This document shows positions 40,725 to 52,028 of a stretch of DNA of 64,000 bases, piece after piece; positions within the stretch are counted from its first letter, which is position 1; each line of letters opens with the position of its first letter. The translations under genes were made by a program, and so were the position numbers. Source of the DNA: Atrina japonica (Eukaryota; Mollusca; Bivalvia; Pterioida; Pinnidae); NCBI GenBank assembly GCA_030159075.1, contig BROG01000005.1:1686001-1750000 (forward strand), read 5' to 3'. Below the pieces are notes generated by a model, which saw nothing but the letters and a program-made list of their open reading frames with translations, did no database searches and had not been told where the DNA came from.

Positions 40725-41665
40725 GTGGTCTATGGCTGGCTGGACAACTGGGCTAGGGGATGATATTCAACACTGGATTTTGTTGACTTTAGGATATTAC
40801 TTATGTGAGCTAAGAATAGAAGTGGGCCAATGACCGTCCCTTGAGGCACACCGGAAGTGACGTCTAATTATCCAGATATGTGGCCCTCAAGTACTACTGA
40901 TTGTGTTCGGCTCGATAAAAAGTTCTTGATCCAGTTGAGGGTACTTTCTCGGACACCGTAGTATTCCATTTTCCTTCGTGCTCGGAAACCGTGTTGTTCA
41001 TCACATAATGGCATACATGTCGACGTGGTCCATGGAGGAGAGCGACACAAACCTATAGTTTGATGGCACATGTTTTTTCCTTTCTTTAAGAGTACGGGCT
41101 AGGGACTAGATCCCAGGCATGTTATTGTGGTCCTCGTATGTGAACACGAACCGGAATTGCTCGTTTAAGATCGCGGCCTTGGCTATGGTTCGTTGTGCAG
41201 AAATCCACCGTTGTTTTCAGGATTGCAGCACCAGAAGAGTCGTACTTGTTGCTTCTCGCATACGACCAAAAGCGCTTAGGGATGTTGGTTAGGTCGCCAC
41301 TCACCACATCTAGCATATTTGCTGTTTGTGCCCGTCGATGTTTCCTCTGGAGTACCGCTTTAAATCGCTTATATCGTCCCCAGTCCCTGGTTTGTTGGAT
41401 TTACATGCATCACGATGTGCTCGCTGTTTCCTGTTGTTCAGTTTCCGTAGTGGTGTGTTCATCCATGGATGGGTGTTTCTGATTACCGTACGCTTTGTAG
41501 GTATACGTTTATCAGACCACTCGTGTACAGTGGATTTGAAGTCCTTGCCACTTGTTGCTGATGTTGTTGGCCAGAGCTTAGTCTGTTGATGCCTGTTGTC
41601 ATCAATGTGTTGTTTGATGGCTTCTATATTGGCTTTCTTACACAATTTTAATGCTGTTTTGCGCA
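40725..41665 (-). pseudogene. Degenerate non-LTR (LINE) retrotransposon fragment
   Basis: Reading minus, an upstream part has WSDKRIPTKR, HPWMNTPLRKLNNRKQRAHR and LTNIPKRFWSYARSNK, typical of the linker after the endonuclease of CR1/Jockey-like LINEs. A downstream part has QHGFRAR, STLNWIKNFLSSRTQSVVL and, near 40840, SGVPQGTVIGPLLF, a conserved reverse-transcriptase motif. The region between is deleted and frames shift, so it is dead. Confidence 0.88.
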
Positions 41666-41844
41666 ACATGAAGTGGAAAATTTCGTTACATTATTACCCA
41701 GAAAGAGTAGTGGTTTATAAAAAAGTCACATTTCCTCCAATAAGCAGCATAAAGTTGACAAAAGCTAAGAGATGGCGTAGTATTTTTATGTTCGATGTTT
41801 TAACCAATCGACCATAGAGATGTATTATTTAAAACATTATAATT

Positions 41845-42060
41845 AACAATACAAAAATTATAGTTTTACCAAATGCTCAAGACGATCGTTTTTGTCATTA
41901 GACTTAATCAGTTGAGCTCGAATTTAACATTTTAGAAAGAATAAGTGGTATCATACAAGGTCAAATTATAAATCTAAATATGTTGCCAAATCGTCTAAGA
42001 GTGCCCACTGTAAAATTACTATCTTAGCTTTTGAGAGGTGTAGAATTTAAATGGTGGTAT
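41845..42060 (+). repeat. Unclassified dispersed repeat R, copy 2
   Basis: Contains AATTATAGTTTTACCAAATG, GACGATCGTTTTTGTCATTA and AAGTGGTATCATACAAGGTC. It continues further right than copy 1 with GTCTAAGAGTGCCC-type sequence that is also seen at 49175. Confidence 0.65.
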
Positions 42061-42595
42061 ATGAGCGAAATATTACTTTAGTATAAAGTTATCGGCTGGT
42101 ACCGAAATACCAGGTACTGGATTTATGTATACCTTTGGGGACTTAAACGGTCCACCAGCAGAGGAAACGACCCTGGTTATTCCGTTTTTAGAAGTATACA
42201 AAATAAAATTTGCATGGTGATATTGGATCCTTACTTGTATCTAGAACATGATATAATTGCCTCCTGTGTGTCTGATCAGTTCACAAATATGAACACCTAC
42301 TACATGTGATAAACGGATATTGCTATTCAAATTTAGAAAGTTAACGATTAGGAGGTTGAAGTAAACACAATTTTGTATTTCGCGTTGGTGTTTAAACAAA
42401 ACAGTTACAACGCATGCTTATGACATTAGGCATCTAAAGCTTAAAACGTAGGTATGACAATATTTTGCAATATATGATTCAAAAATAGACTGCGAATTAT
42501 GAAATACATTTATATTGTTAACTGATTTGATTGGTTGATGATAAATGTCATTTTAGAATTTAGCTTTTTAAAAATAGACGTTCCGTTGTTTCATG

Positions 42596-42925
42596 GGACC
42601 TCTATGGTCAAGTGTTTATAAAAAACATTGCACACTACGGCGTCTCATACCACTCTGAGTCAGGTTCAGACCTCACTGGAATATTTAATATTTCACCCCT
42701 AGAGACACATTTGGACAGGTCTAAGTAACTGATTTACAGCAAAGTCCATTGTTTTTCAGGGTTTGGTGAGTTAATGACAATTTCTGGAAGCTTGCCAGTT
42801 TGTAGAGGTAGTGCGATGGACTTTCTCCTATTTTATGGTTTTCCCTCCATCATTACAATTAGCTGCCACTATATAACTGTAAAATTTTCAGTGTGGCGCA
42901 AACATTAGTAAAATAAAACAATCTT
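42596..42925 (+). mobile_element. Diverged family-D SINE-like sequence
   Basis: Begins GGGACCTCTATGGTCAAGTG like the family-D head and ends TCAGTGTGGCGCAAACATTA like its tail, with poor conservation in between. Confidence 0.45.
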
Positions 42926-42929
42926 TTAT

Positions 42930-43450
42930 AACATGGGGAATTCAAGTTCCGTCTGAACTTGCTCATTCGATAGAAAGAATACTAATTCATATTACAGACC
43001 TTTGATCAGAAACTTATTGATTATTCAGGAACACGAGTAATAAACGAATCACCACACCCAGAAACAAAAGATCTTAAAAGTTGACCGACAGCGAATTTAT
43101 GTACATAAACTGTCATAATTCTGTTATTTTCCTAACTGCAAATAAACACTTGTGTTGATAGTCGTTGCATTGACACTTTGAACAGTTTTAACAAAGTTTT
43201 CCTTTTATGTTTATTTGTTTTGCACTATCACATGAAGGTTTTCTTTACAGTCTCTTCCAGATCGGGATAAAATATTGCATATTCATTTGACAACTGGGTC
43301 CAAAGTCCACTTCTTCTTCTTTTGTCTGTTACAATTTCACAATCTTGGTACATTTATAAGGACCCAAGTTTAAAATGTTTACTTTTTTATTTTTAGTATA
43401 TATATTTAGATAATTATGTTTCATGGTGGGAAAATATTTACATAAATTGT
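42930..43450. other. Spacer; nothing recognised
   Basis: No repeat or coding signal recognised. Confidence 0.4.
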
Positions 43451-43454
43451 TATA

Positions 43455-43672
43455 CGATCGTTGTCGTTGTTGTTGTTGTATTGTTGTTTAACGTCCCGCA
43501 CAATAATTTTTCACTCATATGCAGACGTCACCAAATGCCAATGAAGGACTTCAAATTTTGGCCTATGCTCGGCATTTATGGCCATTGAGCAATGAGGCTT
43601 CTGTAACGAGCCGACATCTACTGTGACACGGGATATCGGTTTTAACTGTCTATCCGAAGGACAGGAAAAGCC
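43455..43672 (-). mobile_element. 5'-truncated family-S SINE
   Basis: Plus-strand text TTGTTGTTTAACGTCCCGCA, TTTTGGCCTATGCTCGGCAT and CTATCCGAAGGACAGGAAAA is the reverse complement of the family-S body and tail. No tRNA head. Confidence 0.8.
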
Positions 43673-43679
43673 ATAAACA

Positions 43680-45685
43680 ATCGTAATTCCACAATTAGTT
43701 TATGAACTTTTATACTACTATTACTCGATTTTATTAATTCATTCTTGAAAACATCCTACATCAGCACACACACAGACACATATATATATATATACTTCTG
43801 AATATCCTTCAAAGAGTCAAGTAGCAAGTTACGATGAATTTCATGTTGGTGTCTCAATGTGGTGAAATATTTTGTCGACGACGTTTTAGTCTTCATAGAT
43901 TTATAGAAGAAGCATTTCATAATTGTAATACATGCACAGTAATTTTGATATTTTATAGGCCCATCTTCATTTCTTCACTTATAAATACGATAGGATTTTG
44001 TTTTAAATGTGTGGAAAATATACCCAAAACAACAAAAACAACAACATCAACAACAACAATCGATGATTAAGAACTCATTACTATACGGTGTAATGTCTCT
44101 GACGTCTTTAGTACACGTAACATGCATATACAAGATTCGTTTTTTGGTTAATTTTAATGAAAATAAATAAAAATTGATTCTTTTAAAAAGCAATTTAATT
44201 TAATTCTTTTACATTACTTTACTTATCACACGTTTTTACAAAAAGGATGGTTGAACTGGTATTTTTACTGTGCTCAACAATACACCATTTTGTTAATTCA
44301 AAGCAATATCAGTAGACAACATGCAGACATATGAAGGAACAATACCCAGACAACCTTTGCCCGCATGACTATTGGCCTACAACAATTGAAAATATCATAA
44401 CATGTCGTCATTTGAATTACGGGTATAAAATATTACCGATACGTTAAAAGGTTAGATGGTTAGAGTCGAGATGATTGTTTCCCCAAATATAGGCTGTCAA
44501 AGTACCATACGCCTGGTGCGCTCCATGTGTGGGTGAAGTTTAATTTCACTGGACAGTCAGATTTTCTTTCACAGTGTGAAACACATGAAAACAATATAAA
44601 TAAAAGAGAATTTGATTTAATTTATATGAATCGTGTGAATTTTTTAAAAGTAGAATAAATAATCAATTTTCACTACGTTTTAGAGCAAAATACAGTCTAA
44701 AATGGTGCCCGCTATTATATAACTGCATATATCTTTTCATTTGACGGATACAACATTGGTATTTCTACATAATTCCTTTGACAGCACCGTAAAATGAACA
44801 AGTTCTTGTCAACAGAGGCGTAGTCGGATTTGTCAGGGTTATGACACATTTGTAAATGTAAGCAATATTGATCAATGAGTTATTCTAGTTTGATAACTTC
44901 AATCTGAATTACAATAAATTAAGGTTCTATCTCTACACACACAGTTTATCACCTGAGAAGTTTGGAGGACGTAGGCATATAAGCTAAAATTTATATGTGG
45001 GTTATCGTTCACCAAGATAATAAATATAATTAATTTACCAACTACAAACAAAGTTTGACTCGCATCGACTAGTGTTGAGTATATTTTGTCAGATCAACGT
45101 ATACTGTACGTAATGATACAGGTAAATGTCCAGCCCATATAACAATATACGATATTAAAACATTGGATGTAAATTATTCAAATTTTTTTGAATAAAGCTC
45201 TACAAAATAAATTTGCATTTTATTGCATTTAATGACGGGTTGAATTTCACAATGATATGCATTTCAAATATTGACATAACCACAAGAGTATAACATTAAA
45301 TAAATTTATATTTTACATTGTATTCCGTTTTCAACCCCAAATGGAAAATTAAAAAAAACAAAACAAAAAAAACAAAAAAAACAAAACAAAAACAAAACCG
45401 AGAACCAGAAGTCAGAAATACTCACAAAATACTTCTTCCTCTTAATTGATGTAAATTTAATTCGAATTTATTTCGATAGCAATGTCTTTTAATTTCGATT
45501 AGTTTTACAGAAATAGCGAGAAAATGTTTATATTTCTTATTGTTCGCACACTATTTATTCCGTATTTGTCCAATATCAACAGATTTGCATATGTATCCAG
45601 GACATCCTGTATATTCATGCTTTGGCATCTGAGATTTTATTCTTTACACTTTAAGCAGATGAAGCTTAAGATGCAACTAATAAAT
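43680..45685. other. Spacer; a low-complexity A/C tract only
   Basis: An A-rich tract with single C interruptions lies at about 45345-45400. The open frame at 43834-44070 shows no family and ends in a simple repeat. Confidence 0.45.
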
Positions 45686-45689
45686 ATTA

Positions 45690-45830
45690 CAAACATTATA
45701 CCAAAGTTATAATGCTCAAGACGATATCGTTTCTGTCAATTAGACTTCATCAGTTGTGCTCCAATTTAAAAAGTATGTGTATTTTCTAAAGAGAAAGTGG
45801 TATCATACAAGGCCATATAATAACAACAAA
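45690..45830 (+). repeat. Unclassified dispersed repeat R, copy 3
   Basis: Contains ACCAAAGTTATAATGCTCAA, CAATTAGACTTCATCAGTTG and AAGAGAAAGTGGTATCATAC. Confidence 0.65.
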
Positions 45831-45839
45831 GCGCCAGGG

Positions 45840-47920
45840 TAAATAAATCCAGCTTCAAAGAGAATATTGTTATTTACAAACATTTGGGAAAAGGGGGAAT
45901 TTCATCAGACTGGAAGAAAACTATGAAAGACAGGAAACATAGGGACTATAAAAGGTAGAAGGAGTACCACGTGAAATGACGTGTTGTATAATTCTGAAGA
46001 TATCTGTCAACTATAAAAATAACAGATAAAAATATTCAGGATGTTAAGGAGACAATTCTGGTGAACATTGGACAAACACGGACCTCTGGAAAACCAGAAA
46101 AGGGAAAAGGTGTAATGGAGGAGTAACCACCCCTTTTTGACCGGTCCAAAGTCAAATTTAAATGTAATAATTGCAGGATAAATCCTCGCCACAATTGATA
46201 CAGATGACTCAATCACCGCTGTCGAACAGGTAACTCAACATTTCGTTTCGTAAAACATAGTAATTGCAAACAAGACCATTATACCGACCACAAGATTTGC
46301 GGAACATTGGCACCAAACGCGATTCCCAATATCCCTGTTACAACACCTTATCAGTAAGTAGTTTGTATGTGAAATTTTCATACGTTGAACACGCCCTTGT
46401 ATATCGGCGAGATATCCACGCCTTATGTAGGTGATGGCAGGATCTTACTACATGTATGTAAATGTGGAAAATTGACAAAGAAAAAGTCGAAATTGTCGAG
46501 TTTGTCGTGTAGCTTGGTTGTTAATTTTCCGTCTGTGCCTACACTAAGTAAATGTAGGAAAAGTAGGAATGGTGTGTGCTTGATATTCTTGTGTTTTTAT
46601 TTTTTAGTTCGTTGGGATATATCCCATTGGCATAATAATGTATGAAACCCTAGAAAACCGTATGAAAAGAGCAGGCATGATTTATAGCAATACTGTGACC
46701 TTCAACTTTGACCCTATAGCCTTGAAACGTACAAACCACAATGATCCTTTTTAAAGTAAGCTAATTCCTGATAACATTCTCTAATATCTAAGTATACATA
46801 AATCAATCGGATTTGACTTTTTCAGCTATTTGTATAAAACTATTTTTTGTCATTTGAAGGCTCCCTGGTGACACATTTCATTTTCGTTGTAGATAGACAT
46901 TGACACAAATAATGTACAGATAATTTTATCTGATCATTGGTTTAAGAAAATATTTCTAATGTTGTGACTAATTTTGTCTATTTTAGCCCCAGTGGGTACC
47001 AAAACCATTACTTCTGCAAACGCGAAGCCCTTTAAAACGAACACCGCCATATTTAGTTGAGATATGTACAAGGGTTGTAGAGGAAATAAAGCCTTAAATG
47101 GAAAAGTTAATGGATGGAAGGACTACAGACATATACACCATCTTAACATGTTAGATGTAAATCAAAATGTGAAGCATTTTATACAGAATTATACATATAT
47201 GCAAAACATCAGAACGTTATTTCACCATTGGGAATTGTCATATGACCAAATATTTCTCTGGCTCTAAATTACAGGCCCTGAGAAACTGCAGTTTGTTTCC
47301 ATTTGAAGATGTATTAAAAGTAATTCAACAAAACAAAGGCTAAACCCGTAGCAGCGACCAGTATAGATGGTGTTATTAAAAGAGTATTTTATATACAAAA
47401 TATTAAATTTTATATTGGTAATTATATTCATGATGGTAATACATTCGGTACAATACATTGTGTTTGCACGCACTTCTGCATATAGACTCAGCTGTTGACT
47501 TCTGTGTATGAAGTTATCGTAGGGTGAACAGGCGCTTACATATCGGATAATTTGGGAAATACTATGACACAGTGCCCTCTAGGTTATCTTTTACACAAAG
47601 CTATTATTATTTCACTCCCACATGTTTAATACATTTGATTTTCGTAAGCGCTCCATAAGGAATATGTTCCTTCCCATTTGTATTTATAATGACGTATATA
47701 AAGTGAAAATAATATCAAACCTTATATTAGCGTCATATCTTCTTTATGAAAAAGGAAAGAAAACGATTTTGCTATGATGATAAATACGATGGGTGGGTTC
47801 CATGGCAAATATAATTATTTTGATCCATACATTTCAAGACGAACTAAGGAAACACCCATGTTATCTGGCAACATTTTGTATGTAATCAATTTCCTTTCGT
47901 TGTTTATATTTGCGTGTGTT
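45840..47920. other. Spacer; no gene or repeat recognised
   Basis: Open frames at 46385-46645, 47064-47267 and 47774-48085 have no recognisable domain; the last runs into the SINE at 47926. Confidence 0.45.
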
Positions 47921-47925
47921 TGTTT

Positions 47926-48163
47926 TACGCCGCACTCAACATTTTTCTACTCATATGGTGGTGGCCAGTTTTTTAATGGAGGAGCGAATCCGGTCACGAT
48001 ATATCCGGGAAGAGACCACCGGCCTTCTGCAAGTAAACTGACAAACTTTCTCACAAAAATCATTTTAGGTTCCAGTGATGCTTGAAAATGCGCTGACCAG
48101 AAGTGAGAGACTCTTAAATTGTTTAATGCATGATGCTCTAACCACGCGGTCACAGGGGCTCTA
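47926..48163 (-). mobile_element. tRNA-derived SINE, family D
   Basis: Minus-strand reading starts GAGCCCCTGTGACCGCGTGG (tRNA-like), includes AGAAAGTTTGTCAGTTTACT and ends CATATGAGTAGAAAAATGTT followed by GAGTGCGGCGTAAAAC. Both neighbouring open frames are parts of it. Confidence 0.8.
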
Positions 48164-48596
48164 TATTTGCGTGTATTACAGCACTTAGCTTGATTCAAAT
48201 ATGTGTTATGTGATGTTGAAATCTTGTCCAAGCACGCTTAAACAAGAAGTAGTTTGTCACTATATTTTTTGCGTATGATTCGACCGAGCCTAATTTCATT
48301 GCATATACATGTACTGTATTTTATATGCAATATTTGTTGAACAGGATTAAAAAGAATAGGATGTATATTTATGTTGTAATTCTGACACTGATAATATTTT
48401 TAATAATTATCACCATGATTTCTTGAAAAATAACTAAAACTAATTACAATTTTATAAAATATATATAAATGATATCAAGTATAAAGGTTATCCGTTTATT
48501 CATGCAAATACATGTACTGAATACAAAACAATTCAATATATGGTAGTTGAAGTCTGACAATTATTCTTCAAGCTCCATATATTTAATTGGAAAATA

Positions 48597-48620
48597 ACAC
48601 ACACACACACACACACACAC
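48597..48620. repeat. (AC)n microsatellite
   Basis: About a dozen AC units. Confidence 0.9.
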
Positions 48621-49004
48621 CGGTATTTATGCTTATCACTCCATTTTACTTTGGTATTAATCATCTTATTATTCGAGAATTAAAATTCCCATCATCTACT
48701 TTAACCATTCTTTACGTTGAATTATAGTATCGTGATCTGTAAGATGTCAAAATTCATTCTTGATCTTTTGGCACCAGCAGAATGAATTTTCAACGTGGAA
48801 GTTGCAGTGATTCAAAGTGTTTCAAAATCACTTATCTAGGGTATTTGTTATGTTGATATCTTTCTCTGAAAAAGAAACAGGAAAGGATCAGTATTTTCAG
48901 TATTTTAAACATTCGTTTTAACACACAAACCACGACTGCCTCACGGACACATGATCGTCAAATGACCACATTCATTTGACAGAGATGAGTATGTGAGTTG
49001 GTTG

Positions 49005-49255
49005 GAAATATCATTAACATAATACCAAAATTACAGTTTTGCAAAAAGTGGGAAAAACAAAAGTTCATGACATTATCTGTTGAGTTCGAATTTAAAAAAG
49101 ATCTATGTAGAGTTCTGAAACAGAAACTGGTATCATATCAGGCCAAAAATAACCTAAATATATTCCTAGATCCGTGTAAGGGTAACAGATTTAAAAGATT
49201 ACTATTTTAACCTTTGAGTCGTTTAGATTATATACGGCTCTATCCATTCGAACTA
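49005..49255 (+). repeat. Unclassified dispersed repeat R, copy 4 (longest)
   Basis: Contains ACCAAAATTACAGTTTTGCA, GTTGAGTTCGAATTTAAAAA and CTGGTATCATATCAGGCC, then continues with GATCCGTGTAAGGGTAACAG and CCTTTGAGTCGTTTAGATTA. Confidence 0.6.
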
Positions 49256-49314
49256 TTACCACCAGCAGTGACAACGACCCAGTGGTTTTAAATACATGTG
49301 CTATTAACAAAACC

Positions 49315-49400
49315 AAAGTTATAGTTTTACAAAAGAGGGCCAAAACACATGCTCACGATCGTTTCTGTCAATAAGACGTCATACAAAGAGGAATAACTCT
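49315..49400 (+). repeat. Unclassified dispersed repeat R, copy 5 (partial)
   Basis: Contains CCAAAGTTATAGTTTTACAA, GAGGGCCAAAACACATGCTC and GATCGTTTCTGTCAATAAGA. It directly follows copy 4, suggesting a tandem arrangement. Confidence 0.65.
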
Positions 49401-49938
49401 TCCATTTAAGCTGGAAGCAAGACCAAGTGCTTCAATTGTATGGTAAAATATAACTCGATGGATAACAAAATATGTTATCACTTCCACTATATCAATATTA
49501 GTGATTGACATTAATTTCATGCTTCAGTGAACACAAATTGCATGTATCACACACATATTTTCAGCTATTGTTATATTGTTAAAAGGGTATTTGCGGTATT
49601 TTTTTTTTCAAAAATATTCCTTTCCTTTTATACATATTACAGTGATATAAAATAACATATAAGAGATATATACAGGCATAAAAAATTCCTAAATTCCTAA
49701 TACTTTGTAAAAATTGCTCGAGAAATCCAGATTGCAATTATTCAGTTGCGACCGATTAATTCAACCTTGATTTAAACTTTTTTTTTCAAAAATGTTCTAT
49801 ACAAGTTGGAATGTATATTACATGTATTTGAAAATGTTCTTTTTGGTACTAGTATTAGATCTAGTTCATTATTTGGTTATTTATCCAACCGGTTTCACTT
49901 CTTCTGAGATAATCATGTAGTGTATAAAAGTGTATTTT

Positions 49939-50082
<144 letters not shown>

Positions 50083-50250
50083 CATACAAAATTACTTTAC
50101 AAATGCTTAGTGTCGTATTACTAATAAAAAGATCCAGTGGTAACCACAGAAATAAGAAGTCAACCTTACCTCTTTTCCGATGTTTTGCGCTGTCAGTATA
50201 CAAGAACGTTCCGGAAGAAAGTTTCGCGTTGTAAAGATTTTTTTTTCTAA

Positions 50251-50434
50251 ATACAGTGGAACCTCGTTATTAAGACCACCTAACTGACTGACTCAAAGTG
50301 GCCTTATTAGTGAGGTGGTCTCTTAAGTGAGGTTCTGTACTGATACAGTTTTAATGAAGAAACTGGAAATTCATGGTCTTAATTGTGAGGTGGTCTCCTA
50401 AGCGAGGTGGTCTTTAGGCGAGGTTCCACTGTAT
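50251..50434. mobile_element. MITE with terminal inverted repeats ATACAGTGGAACCTCG
   Basis: The left end is ATACAGTGGAACCTCGTTAT and the right end GCGAGGTTCCACTGTAT. The interior repeats TGAGGTGGTCTC-type motifs. TA at the borders suggests a Tc1/mariner-like target. Confidence 0.85.
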
Positions 50435-50775
50435 ATAATAATGTGATCGATTTTAAAGATATCATCTACATTAAAGAAATATGTAATAAGAAAATAAAAA
50501 CTTGCTCATGATCTACAATGATAAATCAATCAAACATACAATTCAATATATTAAAGGCACCTTTGATTTGTGAAGTATAAATATGCCCTAATATCACAAA
50601 ATATAATATAATGTACCGACTACTTATCCTGTGATTAGATTTTATAATTAAATCCACTTAACTGATTCCCTACCAATTACAAAAGACGTTTAGATTTTCT
50701 GATTATTTATTATTTAACATTTTGTTTCCTGTTGTCCAGGAAAAATTTCAGAAAACTCAAAATACTTTCTTATTA

Positions 50776-50973
50776 CAATGGGACTAATTCAACCGATAAC
50801 ATTTGTGCGGGACTATTGTTTCTATTAGTGATGGAATTACGCTAGAAGACGATATCCCACGCTAACGTCATTTCAACGGGAAGATTACGTAGAATTACGT
50901 TCATTCACCATTGGAGACACTAGTACCGCACAAACGTTATCGGTTATCACGTGGTACATGAATCAGTCCTATT
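50776..50973. mobile_element. Foldback/MITE-like element
   Basis: CAATGGGACTAATTCA and AACCGATAACATTTGTGCGG on the left pair with AACGTTATCGGTTATC and TGAATCAGTCCTATTG on the right, with about 15 extra bases in the right arm. Confidence 0.75.
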
Positions 50974-51213
50974 GTTCTAAATAATAATCCATTTTCCTAA
51001 TTGATCAATGATATTTTGATGCTTTGAGTAGATTACTCTAATTATATGTTTATACATAATTCTACCATAACTTTTGTTGTTATACCAGTCTCAAGCGGTG
51101 GTATAAACGGAGCTGCCGTTAGTTAACATTTACATTTATTTTATACTTTATGTATACTGTCGTTTCTATCGGCTAAACCGCTTACACATGACTAGTTTAA
51201 CTAGCTCTCGTCA

Positions 51214-51283
51214 GTTAATTTTCAAAATTTGAAAAGACATTCGGTTAACCTCATGTCTTGTCAAATTTTGAAAATGAACTAAC
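51214..51283. repeat. Hairpin with ~27-bp arms
   Basis: TTTTCAAAATTTGAAAAGAC on the left pairs with GTCTTGTCAAATTTTGAAAA on the right with a short loop around CGGTTAACC. It is about 320 bp from the 3' end of gene B. Confidence 0.7.
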
Positions 51284-51603
51284 TCAAGATAGATAATTAT
51301 TTAATCTCTATTTATATAATCAATAGGGATGTATAAAAAGCAGTTGATCATCATGCATTTAAATGTCCCGGTGCATTCCATATATGGTACTTAATCTCAT
51401 TCCATAAAAGATTACTTAAGTCAATATTCACAAAGATATTGACCTGTATAAAATAATTAACAATTTAATACCATATTAGATGAGATTTCATTATCATTTC
51501 GATGAATGGACACTACAGTGAGATAATGAATTATTATACAGTGTATATCAAGTAACAAAGTTTTAATACGATATTGTAAAACATTCATCATATGTGCAGA
51601 TCT

Positions 51604-52028
51604 TCAAATTGAAGGGAAAGACATAAAATGAAACATTCCATTATTTACATGATAGAAAGAATGATAAATATTGTTACACGATACAGCAGCACAAGAATAC
51701 TTTATTGTACCTGTCAATTTTGTTGGTGACACACTAGTTGTCTCTGGTGTAGTTACAGATGTTGTGGGAGATTCAGTTGTAGCTGCCTCAGTTGTTTCAG
51801 ACACTGTGATAGTTGTTTTTACTGGGGCAAGAGTGGTTGTTGACATTGTTTGTAATGTGGTAGTTGTTTCTATCATTGTTGTAGGAGTCTCAGTTGTTTG
51901 CTTGGGAGTTGTTGGTAGACTAGTGGTAGTTCTAGGTGTAGAGGTTGTCTCTGCAGTTGTTGGTTTCTTTGTTGTTATTGTAGTTAATTTTGTAGTTGTT
52001 GATAAAGCACAGGAATACTTTATATCAC
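51604..52028 (-). CDS. Gene B terminal exon: mucin stub with new tail
   Basis: 425 nt: 2 nt plus 141 codons including stop, acceptor TTTTAACAG. It opens GDIKYSCALSTTT as in gene A, keeps about 95 Thr-rich residues, then departs at 51720 into KLTGTIKYSCAAVSC and a non-Thr tail ending MFHFMSFPSI. The tail begins with a second, diverged copy of the same exon start, including its own TTGACAG acceptor. The antisense open frame at 51671-52078 is a shadow. Confidence 0.7.

Noticed and set aside
46385..46645. Plus-strand open frame of 86 residues
   Set aside because: No recognisable motif, no codon or splice support and no counterpart.
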